Part shown: piece by piece, positions 53,901 through 62,179 of the stretch
Layout: each line of letters begins with the position of its first letter
How positions within the stretch are numbered: position 1 is the first letter of the stretch
Assembly: GCA_900708905.1 (NCBI GenBank)
Contig: CAADRB010000006.1
Location: forward strand, 3,005,927 to 3,069,926
Length of the DNA: 64,000 nt
Direction of reading: 5' to 3'
Origin: Hymenolepis diminuta
Taxonomy: Eukaryota; Platyhelminthes; Cestoda; Cyclophyllidea; Hymenolepididae
Program-made: the position numbers and the translations under genes
Notes under the pieces: generated by a model
The model's database searches: none
Told to the model about the DNA's origin: nothing
The model's input: only the letters and a program-made list of their open reading frames with translations

Positions 53901-56900
53901 TGTCGGATTATCTTCTTTAACCTTTACGTTACAAAATGGTTACTTACATAAAAAGTCAAGTTTTTTTAGGATTTAACAAAGGAGTTGAAAAGCCATTAGG
54001 AGAAAACTTAGGAAATTAATATTACATTTTACAATCATTTTTGAACTGCTTCCATTTTAACCAGAAAGTCCTAATGGGAGCTACAGTATTAATTACGGAG
54101 GTAAAATTCAAGTAATTATGAGCCTTCTTATAGAAATGGTAATGAATTCATTTTGAGTGGACTCTGGTGAGCTCCATCATGTATAAATACCTTTAGCCTG
54201 TTTCTCACATATGTAAGGTGATACAAATGAAATAGCAGTGTTAAGCATTTAACTAAATCAACTGGTGTACCGAATCAGGTACATAGGGATTAAATAATTA
54301 AAATTGAGTTTCCGGAGATTGGGAAATCACAACTTGAATTATTCCACTTTTGTAAAAGTAGACAACTCAACGCTTCTAGGATTAAAAAAGAAGGTTTCTT
54401 GATGCTCCGACTTCATATTCGTTCTCTTATTCCGTTCTATTCATTACCATGCAATTTGGATTGTAATAACTTTGCAATGCTATGGTTGGTGTTCAGTTTA
54501 AATCAAAGATAAATTTTATTTCCATAATTTAATATTACCAGACGTTTGGATCTCGATGGATCTACTTGTATCCTATTTACCCTAAATAAAACGCTGCATT
54601 AAATAATGGGATATTCGGAGATGTCTCCATAGCTCAAGTCGGAGTTTTTGCTTTTTTGCAGTTACAACCTTAATAACTTCACTTGACTGGGAACATTCTA
54701 TTTGGGTGAAACTAAGCTTTAAAGATTATTGAATGAAATTGCACCATATGTCGGTTTTTGAGAGAAATGGTTTTCTTTCGTTTATTTTTTAGTAGTCTCA
54801 ATCTCACAAATTCTTTCAACTTCATGTGAGAATTCAGAATATATACAGTTGGATTTGCTCATGAGAAACCGAAAATATGAAGCTCATAGCTGTAGAGTTG
54901 TTATTTTGTCTTGGAAAAATCAACAGCTGCGATTTGTCCCGAGGCATACATTACTCCTGAAGTTCAATATTTATTTAGGACAAAAGTCTGTTATCATTCT
55001 GGAAGTGTTATGATCTCCAAACATCAATAATATGGAGACTTATATTATTCTTATATAAAGCTTTTGTTTAGTTAATAAATTATCTTTGAGTAACTATATT
55101 CTGCTTGAGTCAGCTGCAGTCCAACGATATCTAGTGAGCAGATAGGTCAGAGTGGCAGTACCAGACTTCTTAGTAATATCAAGAGCACAAAATTGCCAGA
55201 CTTCTCTCTTCAAAGTTTTAAAATCTATAAGTTGTTTAGAGCTGATATTAACATTTTCAATATGCTCTTTTTCTAATAGCAAGGATTCGAGTAGACTGGA
55301 ACAAGGTAACACGATTTTAACAAGATATAGCTTGCCAGAGTTCATCTAAGGAGAACACATCTTCATTGTTTTGCTAAGAATGAAGATGCTTTAAAGTTTT
55401 TATCCATCTGTTGTAAAACCAAATAAAGAATGCAAAAAATTTTCACTCTGCTTTGTTTTAACAGACATATGGTACGATGGATCTTTTAAAAGGGATAAAA
55501 ATATGACAATGACATTCTTTCTTTCATTCCTTTCAGTTGTCATTATTGACAGATAGTTTAATACTCTCATCTGAGAAGAAATAACACCATGTAAAGTGTT
55601 ATAGTAAGAAAAATAGGAGATCTTTGGAAAAAGCGTATTTAAACTCTAGTATCGTTTAAAGATATTAGATAATACACAATTTACATCAATTTTCTAAAAT
55701 CTACCCCCATAACTAAAATATTTTTTGAGCAATATGAGTGCTTTCCATATCAATACAGTGAATTTTAAAAGAATGAACTAACAACTTTCCTAACCCCGCC
55801 TAAGCGGTAATAATTATAGGTAAAATTAAAACAGTTTTAACAACTATAAGTAAAAGACTTACCTTAAGGTTTGGGAGAAATAAATACGTGATGTAGAGAA
55901 TAGGTAGTAGTGGGGTAAAAATAAGGAAGAATTGAAGTCTTTGCCATCCTTCGAAATCGCGGATACAGAACATATTTCCGTAGAAGGTATTCTCCAGTTG
56001 ATGCTGGCAGTTTGAGTGAGCCACGAACTACGGAATATAAAAAAGGAGCATTCTAAGATAGGAGTATATTTTAAGCAAAATTGATATAGTCAAAACTGGA
56101 GCATTGATTTTCAGTAGTCTCATAGAAGATTCAATAATTTGAAAATTTCCAACTGCATAAATATTTCGCCTAAATAATTGTGTGAAGGATGACCCACATG
56201 TATAAAGCATTTGAGTCTATTAATATGGACGGAGAAAGAACTCTGGAAAACACAGTTCAAGGTCACATAGTCCGCATTTTATCTCGGGATGAGCAATGCC
56301 CGCAATTTGTCTTTAAGTCAGCCATTAAAATATGGGTGTGCGCTGATCCGGACAACTTGATAATTAGTTTTGACAAGATTTTACGTGTCTGACTATTATT
56401 TCTTAAGTGGTTAGTGATAAATCAATAAAAAGTCTTCGCACTTTTTGGATATTTTCTATATTAATTTACTATCCATATGCTATTCGGAGCAATTATCTAT
56501 GTAATGTGAGACTTATCTATTTAATGAAAGTTTTCTACGCCACGCCAGTAGGTATTTAATATTATTTGACAATAATAATCGCGGATAAAGTTTCCTATTT
56601 TGTTGAAACTGGCCAAATTTAGTTTAGTTTTGTCTCCTTTTAGAAGAAAATGGAATACCACGATAAAACAAAAGGCATTAATAGAATAAAATATTAAAAA
56701 TGGTGTATTTTTAAAAAGTTGTTGTAAATAATGTGTTAATTAAAAGAAATGAAATGGTTATGGCTGCAGACTAGTCACTTTCTAAATGTTTACTCAATTT
56801 AAACGAAACGAGTTAGCGCCAGAAGTGATTTATCGGCATTGACAAGTGGAGGCCATTTTAAAAAGACTGCGTTAATACTATATTCCCCTGCAGACTAAAC

Positions 56901-59900
56901 ACGTGCTGGGAATTTCTCTCGAATAACAAATGAGTCTGTATTCCAAAAGATATCCAAAATTTCTACTAGGTTTTTTAGAATATTTAATCCTTCGCCCCCC
57001 TAGATTACACAACAAGACTGAGATATGGAAACACGGTGGCCCACAAGATTTTGTGGTCAGAAACGGAAATGAAGGGAAGGTAATTTGATTGTATTCAGGA
57101 TGCATGTACTTTTATCGGAAAAAAGGTAAGCAATTTTTGATAAAAGATAAACAGTAAGAGAGTGTCACTGGGTAAAGGTCAGCAAGAGTATCGGAGAGTG
57201 GGGAAAAGTCTGTTATATATATAATTTATTAGCAGTCAGTGTTTACAGTATTTCGAGCCCTAAACAGGATTCATATCGAGCTGTAAATCTCAATGAAGCA
57301 CGAAAGCTCAAGTGAGAAGTTTGAATTCACAGCGCATCTTTATGCGACAACAGCGAAATTAAGTAATTTCAACTGCTTCTGTGCAGAAATAAAATGAGTG
57401 ATTTCCCTTCATAAAAAGTGATCACCATACTACAAAGACAATAACTCCACGGGCTTTAAAAAATTTTAGCGGAAAAGTTTCGATTTTTACCAAGGCGAAT
57501 ATTTGTTTAAAACCGCTGTTGCTAGAATGCCATCTCCACTCTTTTAGAAGAATAAGAGGAAACGTTATTTACCTTCCAAAAGATTTTGAATTCCAACCGT
57601 AGAAAGTGTTTGAATTCAGAAATATGTTTTCTTATTTAATTCTGGTATGGCAAGCAATAAATGTAGCAAATCTAGAATTTTGCAGACACATCCTTTTACA
57701 TTATGTTTTCGTGATTAATTTATCTATTTTATCCCGTCTATTGATATATTCGCAGAGTTGTTTGTTGTTAAGCACTTTGTCATTTCTATCTTCATCTGAC
57801 ACGTACATTGTATTTTTAAAGTTTCCCAGGAAACCAACTAATTACAACCAACTGATTACTGGGTTCTCTGTTCTTCCGTTATAAAATATCTTGCATTCGA
57901 CACTCTATCATGCCTTTTGTGGTGCAGAGTTTATAAAGTTGGAATTATTTTAGTAAATTTCCTTCTTTTTGCATCGGTAGTTTCTAAGCGGAGGTTATTG
58001 GTGACCCACTCCTCTATACATTCCAATATTTTTCGAAAAATTTACTTCCAAAACACTAATCTGCTTAGATGTGCTCCTAAAGACACTTAATGTGACACAT
58101 ACTCTTAATAGACAAGTGATTTTATAGTCTGTCTGCTAATTGAAACAATCTATGGAAAGACAGTCAAAGCTCCCGGCAATTAATAGCTTTATGAAATCAT
58201 TAGGAAATACGAAGTTGGAAAATGGGCTTCCTTAATGGACTAACAGGCAGTAATAAGATTGAAGTAAAATATAAAGCACAGAAAATGAAAAAATAATACG
58301 TCACTAAGATTAATACTAATAATTGTTTAAATGGCAAAATGGAGCTAAGTACACTGAGCTTGCCACTTTGAATTGCATTAAATAATTTCACTAAAATCAA
58401 TAAATAATTTGCACTATAATTAAACAGAAATATAATCATTTTTTTATTTTACATTCAGCCTAATTGTTTTTGTCCTTTTAATTATTGAAAATAAGTTTTC
58501 TTTTGTTCATTTGGATTAAATCACAATAAACTGTTATATCATTAAACGTAGAGAATAATGAAAAATAAAGAAAGAAGAGAAGGGGTGAAGAAAGTGGTCT
58601 TATTTCATTCGAATTTTTGACTTTACGAGTTATTCACTTCTTAATTGTTGGGTTTAATTTAATTCATAATGATCTTATTTTTCAGAATTCAAGTTTCACT
58701 GTTAGATTCTCTCGTTTCTGAGTTAGTTCGTGCCAACTGTGTTAAGGGATTAGGGACTAACTGATATAAGTGAGTAGCTGGTCATGTCATCTCAGTAAAC
58801 TCACTTCTTCTGATAGTCAAGAGCGGCAAGCTGATACAGGATTAATTGCTATAACATAGCCGATATGAAGTTGAATTCTAATGAAACCATTTTCCATCAC
58901 GCAAATGAAGTTGACGAGTATGAAGGATCTCATATTATCAGTCAAACTTAACCAGTTTATTTGACCATTTCATTCACTAGGTGAAGACTTTAACCGATGA
59001 GCCTCCACGAATGAGATACCGTAAATGTTACATCATGATTTTCTTGAGGTAACCTTACCTTGTCCGCTTAAAACCATTCATAACTCAATAAAAACACTCG
59101 GAGTACATAACTGCTCAAGATCTGCGATTGCGTTCACATATTTCAGAGATCTCTCGGATTTACTATAATAATAACAATAAATCTAATATTATGATGATGA
59201 GAGGTAAAGAATATGACATTTTGGGGATTTTATTTTTTAAACGTCATTTTCTAATGAAACTAATTACACGGATATCATTTTGTTATTTGCTTTTAATACC
59301 AATTATGATCCATTTTGGATAAAAATTTTACAATAAAGGACGCTTATACATAGGAGTGTTCTCTTTCCCTACGTATCGCGCATTTACAGACTTACACCTC
59401 TGCCTAATTGTCAAAGAACACAAGTCGTGAAATCAGACCGCCTCTCTGAGAGAACTTTATTTGGCCTTTCGCACAATATCATTGTGTGGGCATTTGACCA
59501 TCTCTTCTTTTTACAACTCCCTCTCTTTCCTCTTTCTTATCTCTGCTATTGTCTAATACATCACCGTCCGCCTCATTTCTCGTTTTCTGATTTGTTGCCT
59601 CCTATTAGCCTCTAAGAATATTAAATTTTAAAGAGGGTACCCTCAGTCATATTATTAAAGTGGCCTTACTGGGACTTATGCTACTTTAAATGCATTATAC
59701 AATTATTTATCATTTCGCAATTTATAAGGTTAGGAGCATATGAATTTGGATGGCAAATTTCTTAATCTTCTATGAAATTTTATTCAGAGTATACGTCAAG
59801 TGGAGCTAAAAATACAGTAGTGTAATCAAAAGAGGTCATATTCATCATTAGAAATTGTCTACACTTATGTAATGGGTGGAAACTCGGGAGCTGAATTATT

Positions 59901-62179
59901 CAAGACACTCAATCTTCAGGGATTGGAAGACATGTCAAATTTAATAATACACAAACAAAATAGAAAATGACGCCATTGAAATAAATTAATTGCACCAAAT
60001 CATAAGCTCTATAGACAGAAATTTGGAACTTTGTTAGATCGAAATTCTTCCTCATTTGTGTGAATGTAACTCCTGTGCATACCCGCTTAATTCATAGATC
60101 TTGACAGTACTGATGAGCAATTGCTTATGCATCAGAGACGCATTCGACTTCTATCGACCCCCACCAAGCGAGAGAAATGGTTATTTACACTGATTAAGTC
60201 TAGCCAGTAAAGAGAAGCAGGATTCGAGTCTCTTGCCAGAGAGGCTTCATGATGCCACCTTCTAATCAAGACGAGCGTTGAAATTGCCTTCCTAAATGGG
60301 CTTGGAAATTATTATAATAAAATTCAAATGAATTTAAACATTCGTTTTTTAGTATAATATCCATTTTAACAGCCTTTGAAGCTAAGTCTCAACCGAATAT
60401 CTGATACTTTCTTATGTATCTCAAACCGAGAAACACTTAATGGATATTGATCATAACTGAAGATCAAAATTAATTTTTACTTTATGAGGTCATGTCCTTA
60501 AATTTCATTACTTTCGTCTTAATTTCCGCTCCATTAAATTTGATTTTTTCTTGACTAAATTATAACTAATTATTCTAACAAAACTAAAGTACAATATTAA
60601 AATTGTAAACCGATGAAGTACAGTGTTTTTATATATAAGAAAATTCCTTCAAAAATTATATAATATCGAGGGGTTAAAGTTATGAAACTTAAAGAGGAAA
60701 GAGAATACGCCGGTAAATTAATCTGAAGGAAAAGTAAAAATCTCGTGAAAAATACTCCTAGGAAAATAAATTTAAAAACAAATGAAGTTTTCTACTTTGT
60801 ATTATCATGTTTCCTCCAAATCATCTGTGAAAGGGAGCTCTTTCGACATTACGTCGTTTGTTTTAAGGGTTGGACGACAAATAAAATGCATTATAATTAT
60901 AATAATGCATAATTATAATTATAATTAATTCATTTAAAAATTATTTATGAAAATAATAAGGCAAAATAATTAATCGAGATTCAGATGATAGTGTAGTTCA
61001 ATTAAGTTTAAACTTTCTTGTAAATTCTTTTAAAAAATAATAACATTGTGATTAAGTAAATCTTTGATTTGAAACCCGTGCTAGAACTCAAATAATACTA
61101 CTCTATTGCTTCTTTATGCGATAGCACCCAAATAGGTTAAATAGGGAAATAGTCGTAAAGTGTTAAACCCAATGCCTGATTTCATTTTTCAGTGTCTTCT
61201 TAATAAACTAATGTGAGACGATACCAACGCTAATATAACGCTAAGTCAGCGTTTGTTGAAGTATTCTACTATTCAGATCCATAGGGAAGAATATCTGCTG
61301 CTTAACCAGCGTTTTACCCTCCTTTTATTAAGAAATAACAATGGTTTATTTATGATTCATACTCAAGCGACTGATTGACTGCCCTATTATTGGCAGTCAA
61401 AGATTTAATTTTCAGAAATAAGAACAAAAATTGATTATTAAAATATTAAGTGTATGATGAATGATTTCATTAAAGGGAGTTTTATGTATAAAAAATGTTA
61501 GATTCAGCTTTCTTTTACGCTACTCCGAAAAGTGTGGAGAGAGGATAAAACTCAGTCAATTTTCAGAAAAAAAACGACTTTGTCTTATTAGTACTATCGG
61601 TCTGCATTCGTAGTTAACTGTAGTGATCAAACCAACCTCCTGTAATTATTTTCTATATGAATTCACTGACCATATGTCCCAGGAGCCCCTGTCTCTTTTT
61701 ACATCAGCATAAGTTTTTAGACCACGCTCTCTAAATGCGTTGGACGTAATGGAATATAATAACATTTTCGGCTACATCGATTCAAAATTTCTAATAAGAA
61801 AATTATACGAATTGAAAACCTAAAAATAAATATTTAACAAAACTTCAAACTTAAAATGTTTTATTCTATCCCCATCTTTCATGCAAACATTAGAATAAAT
61901 TTGAAAGTACTTCACTATACGAGAGTTAAAATAAAGCCAATAATTGTATTTTGCTAACGGGAAGTAAGTAAGACAACCAGATTAAAGCATTCATTAACAT
62001 ACCTTCTTTTCCCGGCATTGGACGGCATGTTTGATTGTGGCAAGATGATACTGGGTGTCACCGTCAGGAATGATATCATTAGCAGTTAGAAGGGAGTGGA
62101 CTTCATCAGAGGTTCGACAGAGATCCAAACAGCTCACGGCAAAATTCATTGATTGAACAGCAAGGCGGGAGTATTCCTC
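14314..62179 (-). CDS. TRPC-family cation channel, 3' eleven exons (5' end outside window)
   Basis: Eleven exons on the minus strand join in perfect phase to 920 codons plus TAG, with no lesions. The product is a six-helix, calcium-permeable plasma-membrane channel of the canonical TRP class, normally gated downstream of phospholipase C. The order is: linker LCRTSDEV and FVAHSNCQ (residues 32-68), a hydrophobic pre-S1 segment (about 91-112), S1 (about 143-163), S2 with GECKQ (about 200-218), S3 (about 233-253), S4 (331-352), the S4-S5 motif GPLQIS (359-364), S5 (about 372-398), pore helix LFWALFG (474-480), S6 with LLNMLIAMM (531-539), TRP box EWKFAR (553-558), then a long C-terminal tail. 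GPLQIS, the pore and S6 are nearest to TRPC4/5 as I remember them. The N-terminal ankyrin repeats are missing and must be encoded beyond base 64000. Introns are 82 to 10498 nt. Confidence 0.94.
15079..15166 (-). CDS. TRPC exon 10: calmodulin/IP3R-binding-like region
   Basis: 29 codons plus one base, acceptor cctttttcag, donor GTTCGTG (non-consensus after GT). THLTRVKCNIMRRYLFQLQK aligns in position with the VMRNLVKRYV helix of the TRPC C-tail, which in family members contributes to the calmodulin/IP3-receptor-binding region. Function here is inferred from position only. Confidence 0.85.
15167..17350. other. TRPC intron 9 (2184 nt)
   Basis: AT-rich. Contains a pyrimidine-rich CT stretch at about 16930-17090. 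No gene or clear transposon is visible. Confidence 0.6.
17351..17701 (-). CDS. TRPC exon 9: TRP box and proximal C-tail
   Basis: 117 codons, phase 0/0, donor GTAAGT. EEWKFARANLW (552-562) is TRP box 1. VLPTPLNLLPS (571-581) takes the place of TRP box 2, usually LPPPFN, so Phe is replaced by Leu. An acidic segment (DGEECYEDRDDGD), GGG and a basic cluster AKKRKEED follow. Confidence 0.94.
17768..17783. repeat. (TA)8 microsatellite
   Basis: A run of TA dinucleotides shortly upstream (in transcript sense) of TRPC exon 9, inside intron 8. Confidence 0.8.
18120..18960 (-). mobile_element. Decayed non-LTR reverse transcriptase relic in TRPC intron 8
   Basis: On the minus strand, KTSGPNKI (about 18760-18800), LDIHLLDVFNDC, VDAEVV-LYKRKG, LQNGFR (about 18496-18515) and AIDQKSPVVLFL (about 18410-18445) occur in the order of an RT domain. 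The pattern is PGPDGI, HLF/VFN, A.VV.LYKKG, QNGFR, and the strand before the catalytic Asp. Stops and frame changes interrupt it, so it is dead. It lies in the same orientation as the host gene and appears different from the relic at 10.1-12.5 kb, with no base-level match seen. Confidence 0.7.
21209..21563 (-). CDS. TRPC exon 8: turret, pore helix, selectivity filter, S6
   Basis: One base plus 118 codons, acceptor catctccag, donor GTTAGT. FHTLFWALFGMSS is the pore helix and filter region (LFW motif). VLYAIYNACMIIILLNMLIAMM is S6, ending SFDEIQ. The frame is open upstream to 21592, but the strong acceptor at 21564 and the phase of exon 7 fix the start at 21563. Confidence 0.94.
21564..24172. 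repeat. TRPC intron 7 (2609 nt) with dispersed repeat at ~22205-22330
   Basis: The segment around 22205-22260 shares a diverged block with 58790-58840 (CACTTCT.CTGATAG.CAAGA.C.GC), both on plus. The remainder is AT-rich with no gene. A B-box-like GGTTCGA on minus near 23050 does not fold as a tRNA. Confidence 0.45.
24173..24315 (-). CDS. TRPC exon 7: end of S5 and pore turret
   Basis: 47 codons plus two bases, acceptor ttatag, donor GTAACT. MLIAFVVGLTNLYWYF continues S5 (compare LFSFTIGLTQLY). The rest (VDTKNVAPSTTYATVRYAS) is an extracellular turret not aligned with vertebrate TRPC. No ORF longer than 60 codons marks it; it was located by its phase and S5 sequence. Confidence 0.88.
24316..29532. 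other. TRPC intron 6 (5217 nt)
   Basis: No gene found. Holds one copy of the repeat pair described at 26500-26860. ORFs up to 92 codons (28893-29171, minus) show no domain. Confidence 0.55.
26500..26860 (+). repeat. Dispersed repeat, copy 1 (partner at 52455-52745)
   Basis: Blocks in the same order and strand as the partner: GAAATCGG.TAACA, AAATGGGCA.TTCA.GTT, GAA.TGCAGC, and TTCTTCCA.TA.TTGAGAA.GCA.AATGAT. Overall identity is moderate with indels. It has no coding motif and may be a non-autonomous element. Confidence 0.6.
29533..29717 (-). CDS. TRPC exon 6: S4, S4-S5 linker, start of S5
   Basis: Two bases plus 61 codons, leaves in phase 0 at TTG|GTAAGT. DDPEYISDCLFALANVLSFARVSYL is pre-S4/S4 and LLGPLQISLARMINDI is the S4-S5 linker, among the most conserved TRPC segments. 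S5 begins at RFMALFFL. Confidence 0.95.
29718..33240. repeat. TRPC intron 5 (3523 nt) with dispersed repeat at ~31190-31270
   Basis: The block at about 31200-31265 (AAG.AAACTAACAT.TGAAATTGCG) recurs at 48065-48130 with many substitutions. The intron otherwise shows no gene. ORFs of 60-67 codons at 31302-31534 appear random. Confidence 0.5.
33241..33570 (-). CDS. TRPC exon 5: end of S2, S3 and S3-S4 loop
   Basis: Enters in phase 1 and leaves in phase 1 (109 full codons). GQFFGECKQVYHYGL matches the S2 end IWSECKQLWEEG. YYNIMDWASVSLYLGAF is S3. A long extracellular loop follows, with sequons NAS (277-279) and NHT (311-313). The loop is about 30 residues longer than I recall for vertebrate TRPC4. 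Confidence 0.93.
34588..34666 (+). repeat. Purine-rich tract
   Basis: About 80 nt of mainly A and G (GGAGGGAGGAGAGGAAGG and similar). Such tracts can form triplex DNA. Here it lies inside TRPC intron 4, so the transcript carries the pyrimidine strand. Confidence 0.7.
37750..37990. repeat. Dispersed repeat pair, copy 1
   Basis: Shares AAAT.TGTGGTAAACTGCC with the segment at about 39085-39105, plus flanking weaker similarity (GTCGCC/GTCGTC). It lies about 1.1 kb from the second copy. Confidence 0.5.
38850..39130 (-). repeat. SINE-like dispersed repeat copy
   Basis: On minus it contains GTGCTCATCTGTGGCG, then TTGG.AATTGGTAAGTAGG, then GCGGTAGAATGCGAGTTTCG, and ends CCTAAATGGGTTTGGAA. The same order of blocks occurs in the copies at about 39530-39720 (minus), 51150-51345 (plus) and 60090-60305 (plus). 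The TTCGAGT-type core resembles a tRNA B box. Confidence 0.5.
39530..39720 (-). repeat. SINE-like dispersed repeat copy
   Basis: On minus it contains TGAGCACAGTGGTATGTCGC (box A-like), TAGCAGAATTCGGGTTTCTC (box B-like), then GCCAGAGAGCC, and ends ACTGGGCATGGGAAATT. The last three blocks align with the 60090-60305 copy. Confidence 0.6.
39793..40024 (-). CDS. TRPC exon 4: S1 and start of S2
   Basis: 77 codons plus one base. CPIIKFIGHIMSYLTFILLI is S1 (compare SPFMKFVAH in TRPC). A charged loop RLDKDDEEVENPDQ follows, then S2 starting ILLLFWIM. The donor is GTAAGT. It joins exon 5 through a split glycine codon. Confidence 0.93.
40025..45310. other. TRPC intron 3 (5286 nt)
   Basis: No gene found. 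A purine-rich stretch occurs around 43050-43220. ORFs up to 74 codons show no domain. Confidence 0.55.
45311..45364 (-). CDS. TRPC exon 3: 54-nt exon
   Basis: 18 codons (VPMPQNLMFRQAITGKLQ) between acceptor tttgcag and donor GTAAGT, phase 0/0. It bridges the pre-S1 elbow to the S1 approach, where family members have a short segment ending in KLG. Intron sizes on its two sides are 10498 and 5286 nt. Confidence 0.85.
47640..47990 (+). repeat. Dispersed repeat with pyrimidine-rich body, copy 1
   Basis: A CT-rich body (TCTCTCTTTCCTCTCAATTC...) is followed by CTTATGA..GATC..TAGTTTTATG.A.GATAT. The same arrangement is seen at 51840-52080. Confidence 0.55.
51150..51345 (+). repeat. SINE-like dispersed repeat copy
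   Basis: Contains GTGACGCATTGGCC, CTGATTAAGTCTGGCTA, GCAGAATTCGAGTTTCTC and GTGATGCCACTCTCTA, in the same order as the 60 kb copy. Confidence 0.65.
51830..52140 (+). repeat. Dispersed repeat with pyrimidine-rich body, copy 2
   Basis: CCTTTCCTCTCAATTTCTTA and a further CT tract precede CTTATGAGCTCTAGAAAGATC, GTTAGTTCTATGAAAAGATA and GGTCTAGTTTGATCTG. Collinear with copy 1. Confidence 0.55.
52455..52745 (+). repeat. Dispersed repeat, copy 2 (partner at 26500-26860)
   Basis: Collinear with copy 1 over about 290 bp, with the same block order. It lies in TRPC intron 2, whereas copy 1 lies in intron 6. Confidence 0.6.
55863..56027 (-). CDS. TRPC exon 2: FVAHSNCQ and pre-S1 hydrophobic segment
   Basis: 55 codons, phase 0/0. 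Begins FVAHSNCQHQLENTFYG, equivalent to FVAHPNCQQQL in TRPC channels, and ends with a hydrophobic stretch LQFFLIFTPLLPILYITYLF followed by LPNLK and donor GTAAGT. The hydrophobic stretch corresponds to the re-entrant pre-S1 elbow. Confidence 0.93.
60090..60305 (+). repeat. SINE-like dispersed repeat copy
   Basis: Contains AGACGCATTCGAC, CTGATTAAGTCTAGCCA, GCAGGATTCGAGTCTCTTGC, ATGATGCCACCTTCTA and CCTAAATGGGCTTGGAAATT. The box B-like block can form a 6-bp stem (GCAGGA/TCTTGC, one G-T) around an 8-nt loop, similar to a T arm. Confidence 0.65.
60886..60910. repeat. AT-rich inverted repeat
   Basis: ATGCATTAT and ATAATGCAT form a 9-bp perfect stem with a 7-nt AT loop, followed by more AATTAT repeats. 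Confidence 0.7.
62003..62179 (-). CDS. TRPC exon 1 of window: TRP_2 linker region
   Basis: 59 codons, phase 0 at both ends, acceptor ttttacag and donor GTATGT. It encodes EEYSRLAVQ...SCLDLCRTSDEV...LATIKHAVQCREKK, the conserved helical region between ankyrin repeats and S1 in TRPC channels (family pattern LLDLCRTSEEV). The ankyrin exons should precede it. None was found between 62180 and 64000. Confidence 0.92.

Larger units (their letters stand above)
45365..55862. other. TRPC intron 2 (10498 nt)
   Basis: Largest intron. It carries the dispersed repeats at 47640-48130, 51150-51345, 51830-52140 and 52455-52745. ORFs at 47615-47917 and 49863-50388 have no recognisable domain. Confidence 0.55.
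56028..62002. other. TRPC intron 1 of window (5975 nt)
   Basis: No gene found. Carries a SINE-like copy (60090-60305), a copy of the 22205 repeat near 58790-58840, and a CT-rich stretch near 59500-59610. Confidence 0.55.
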
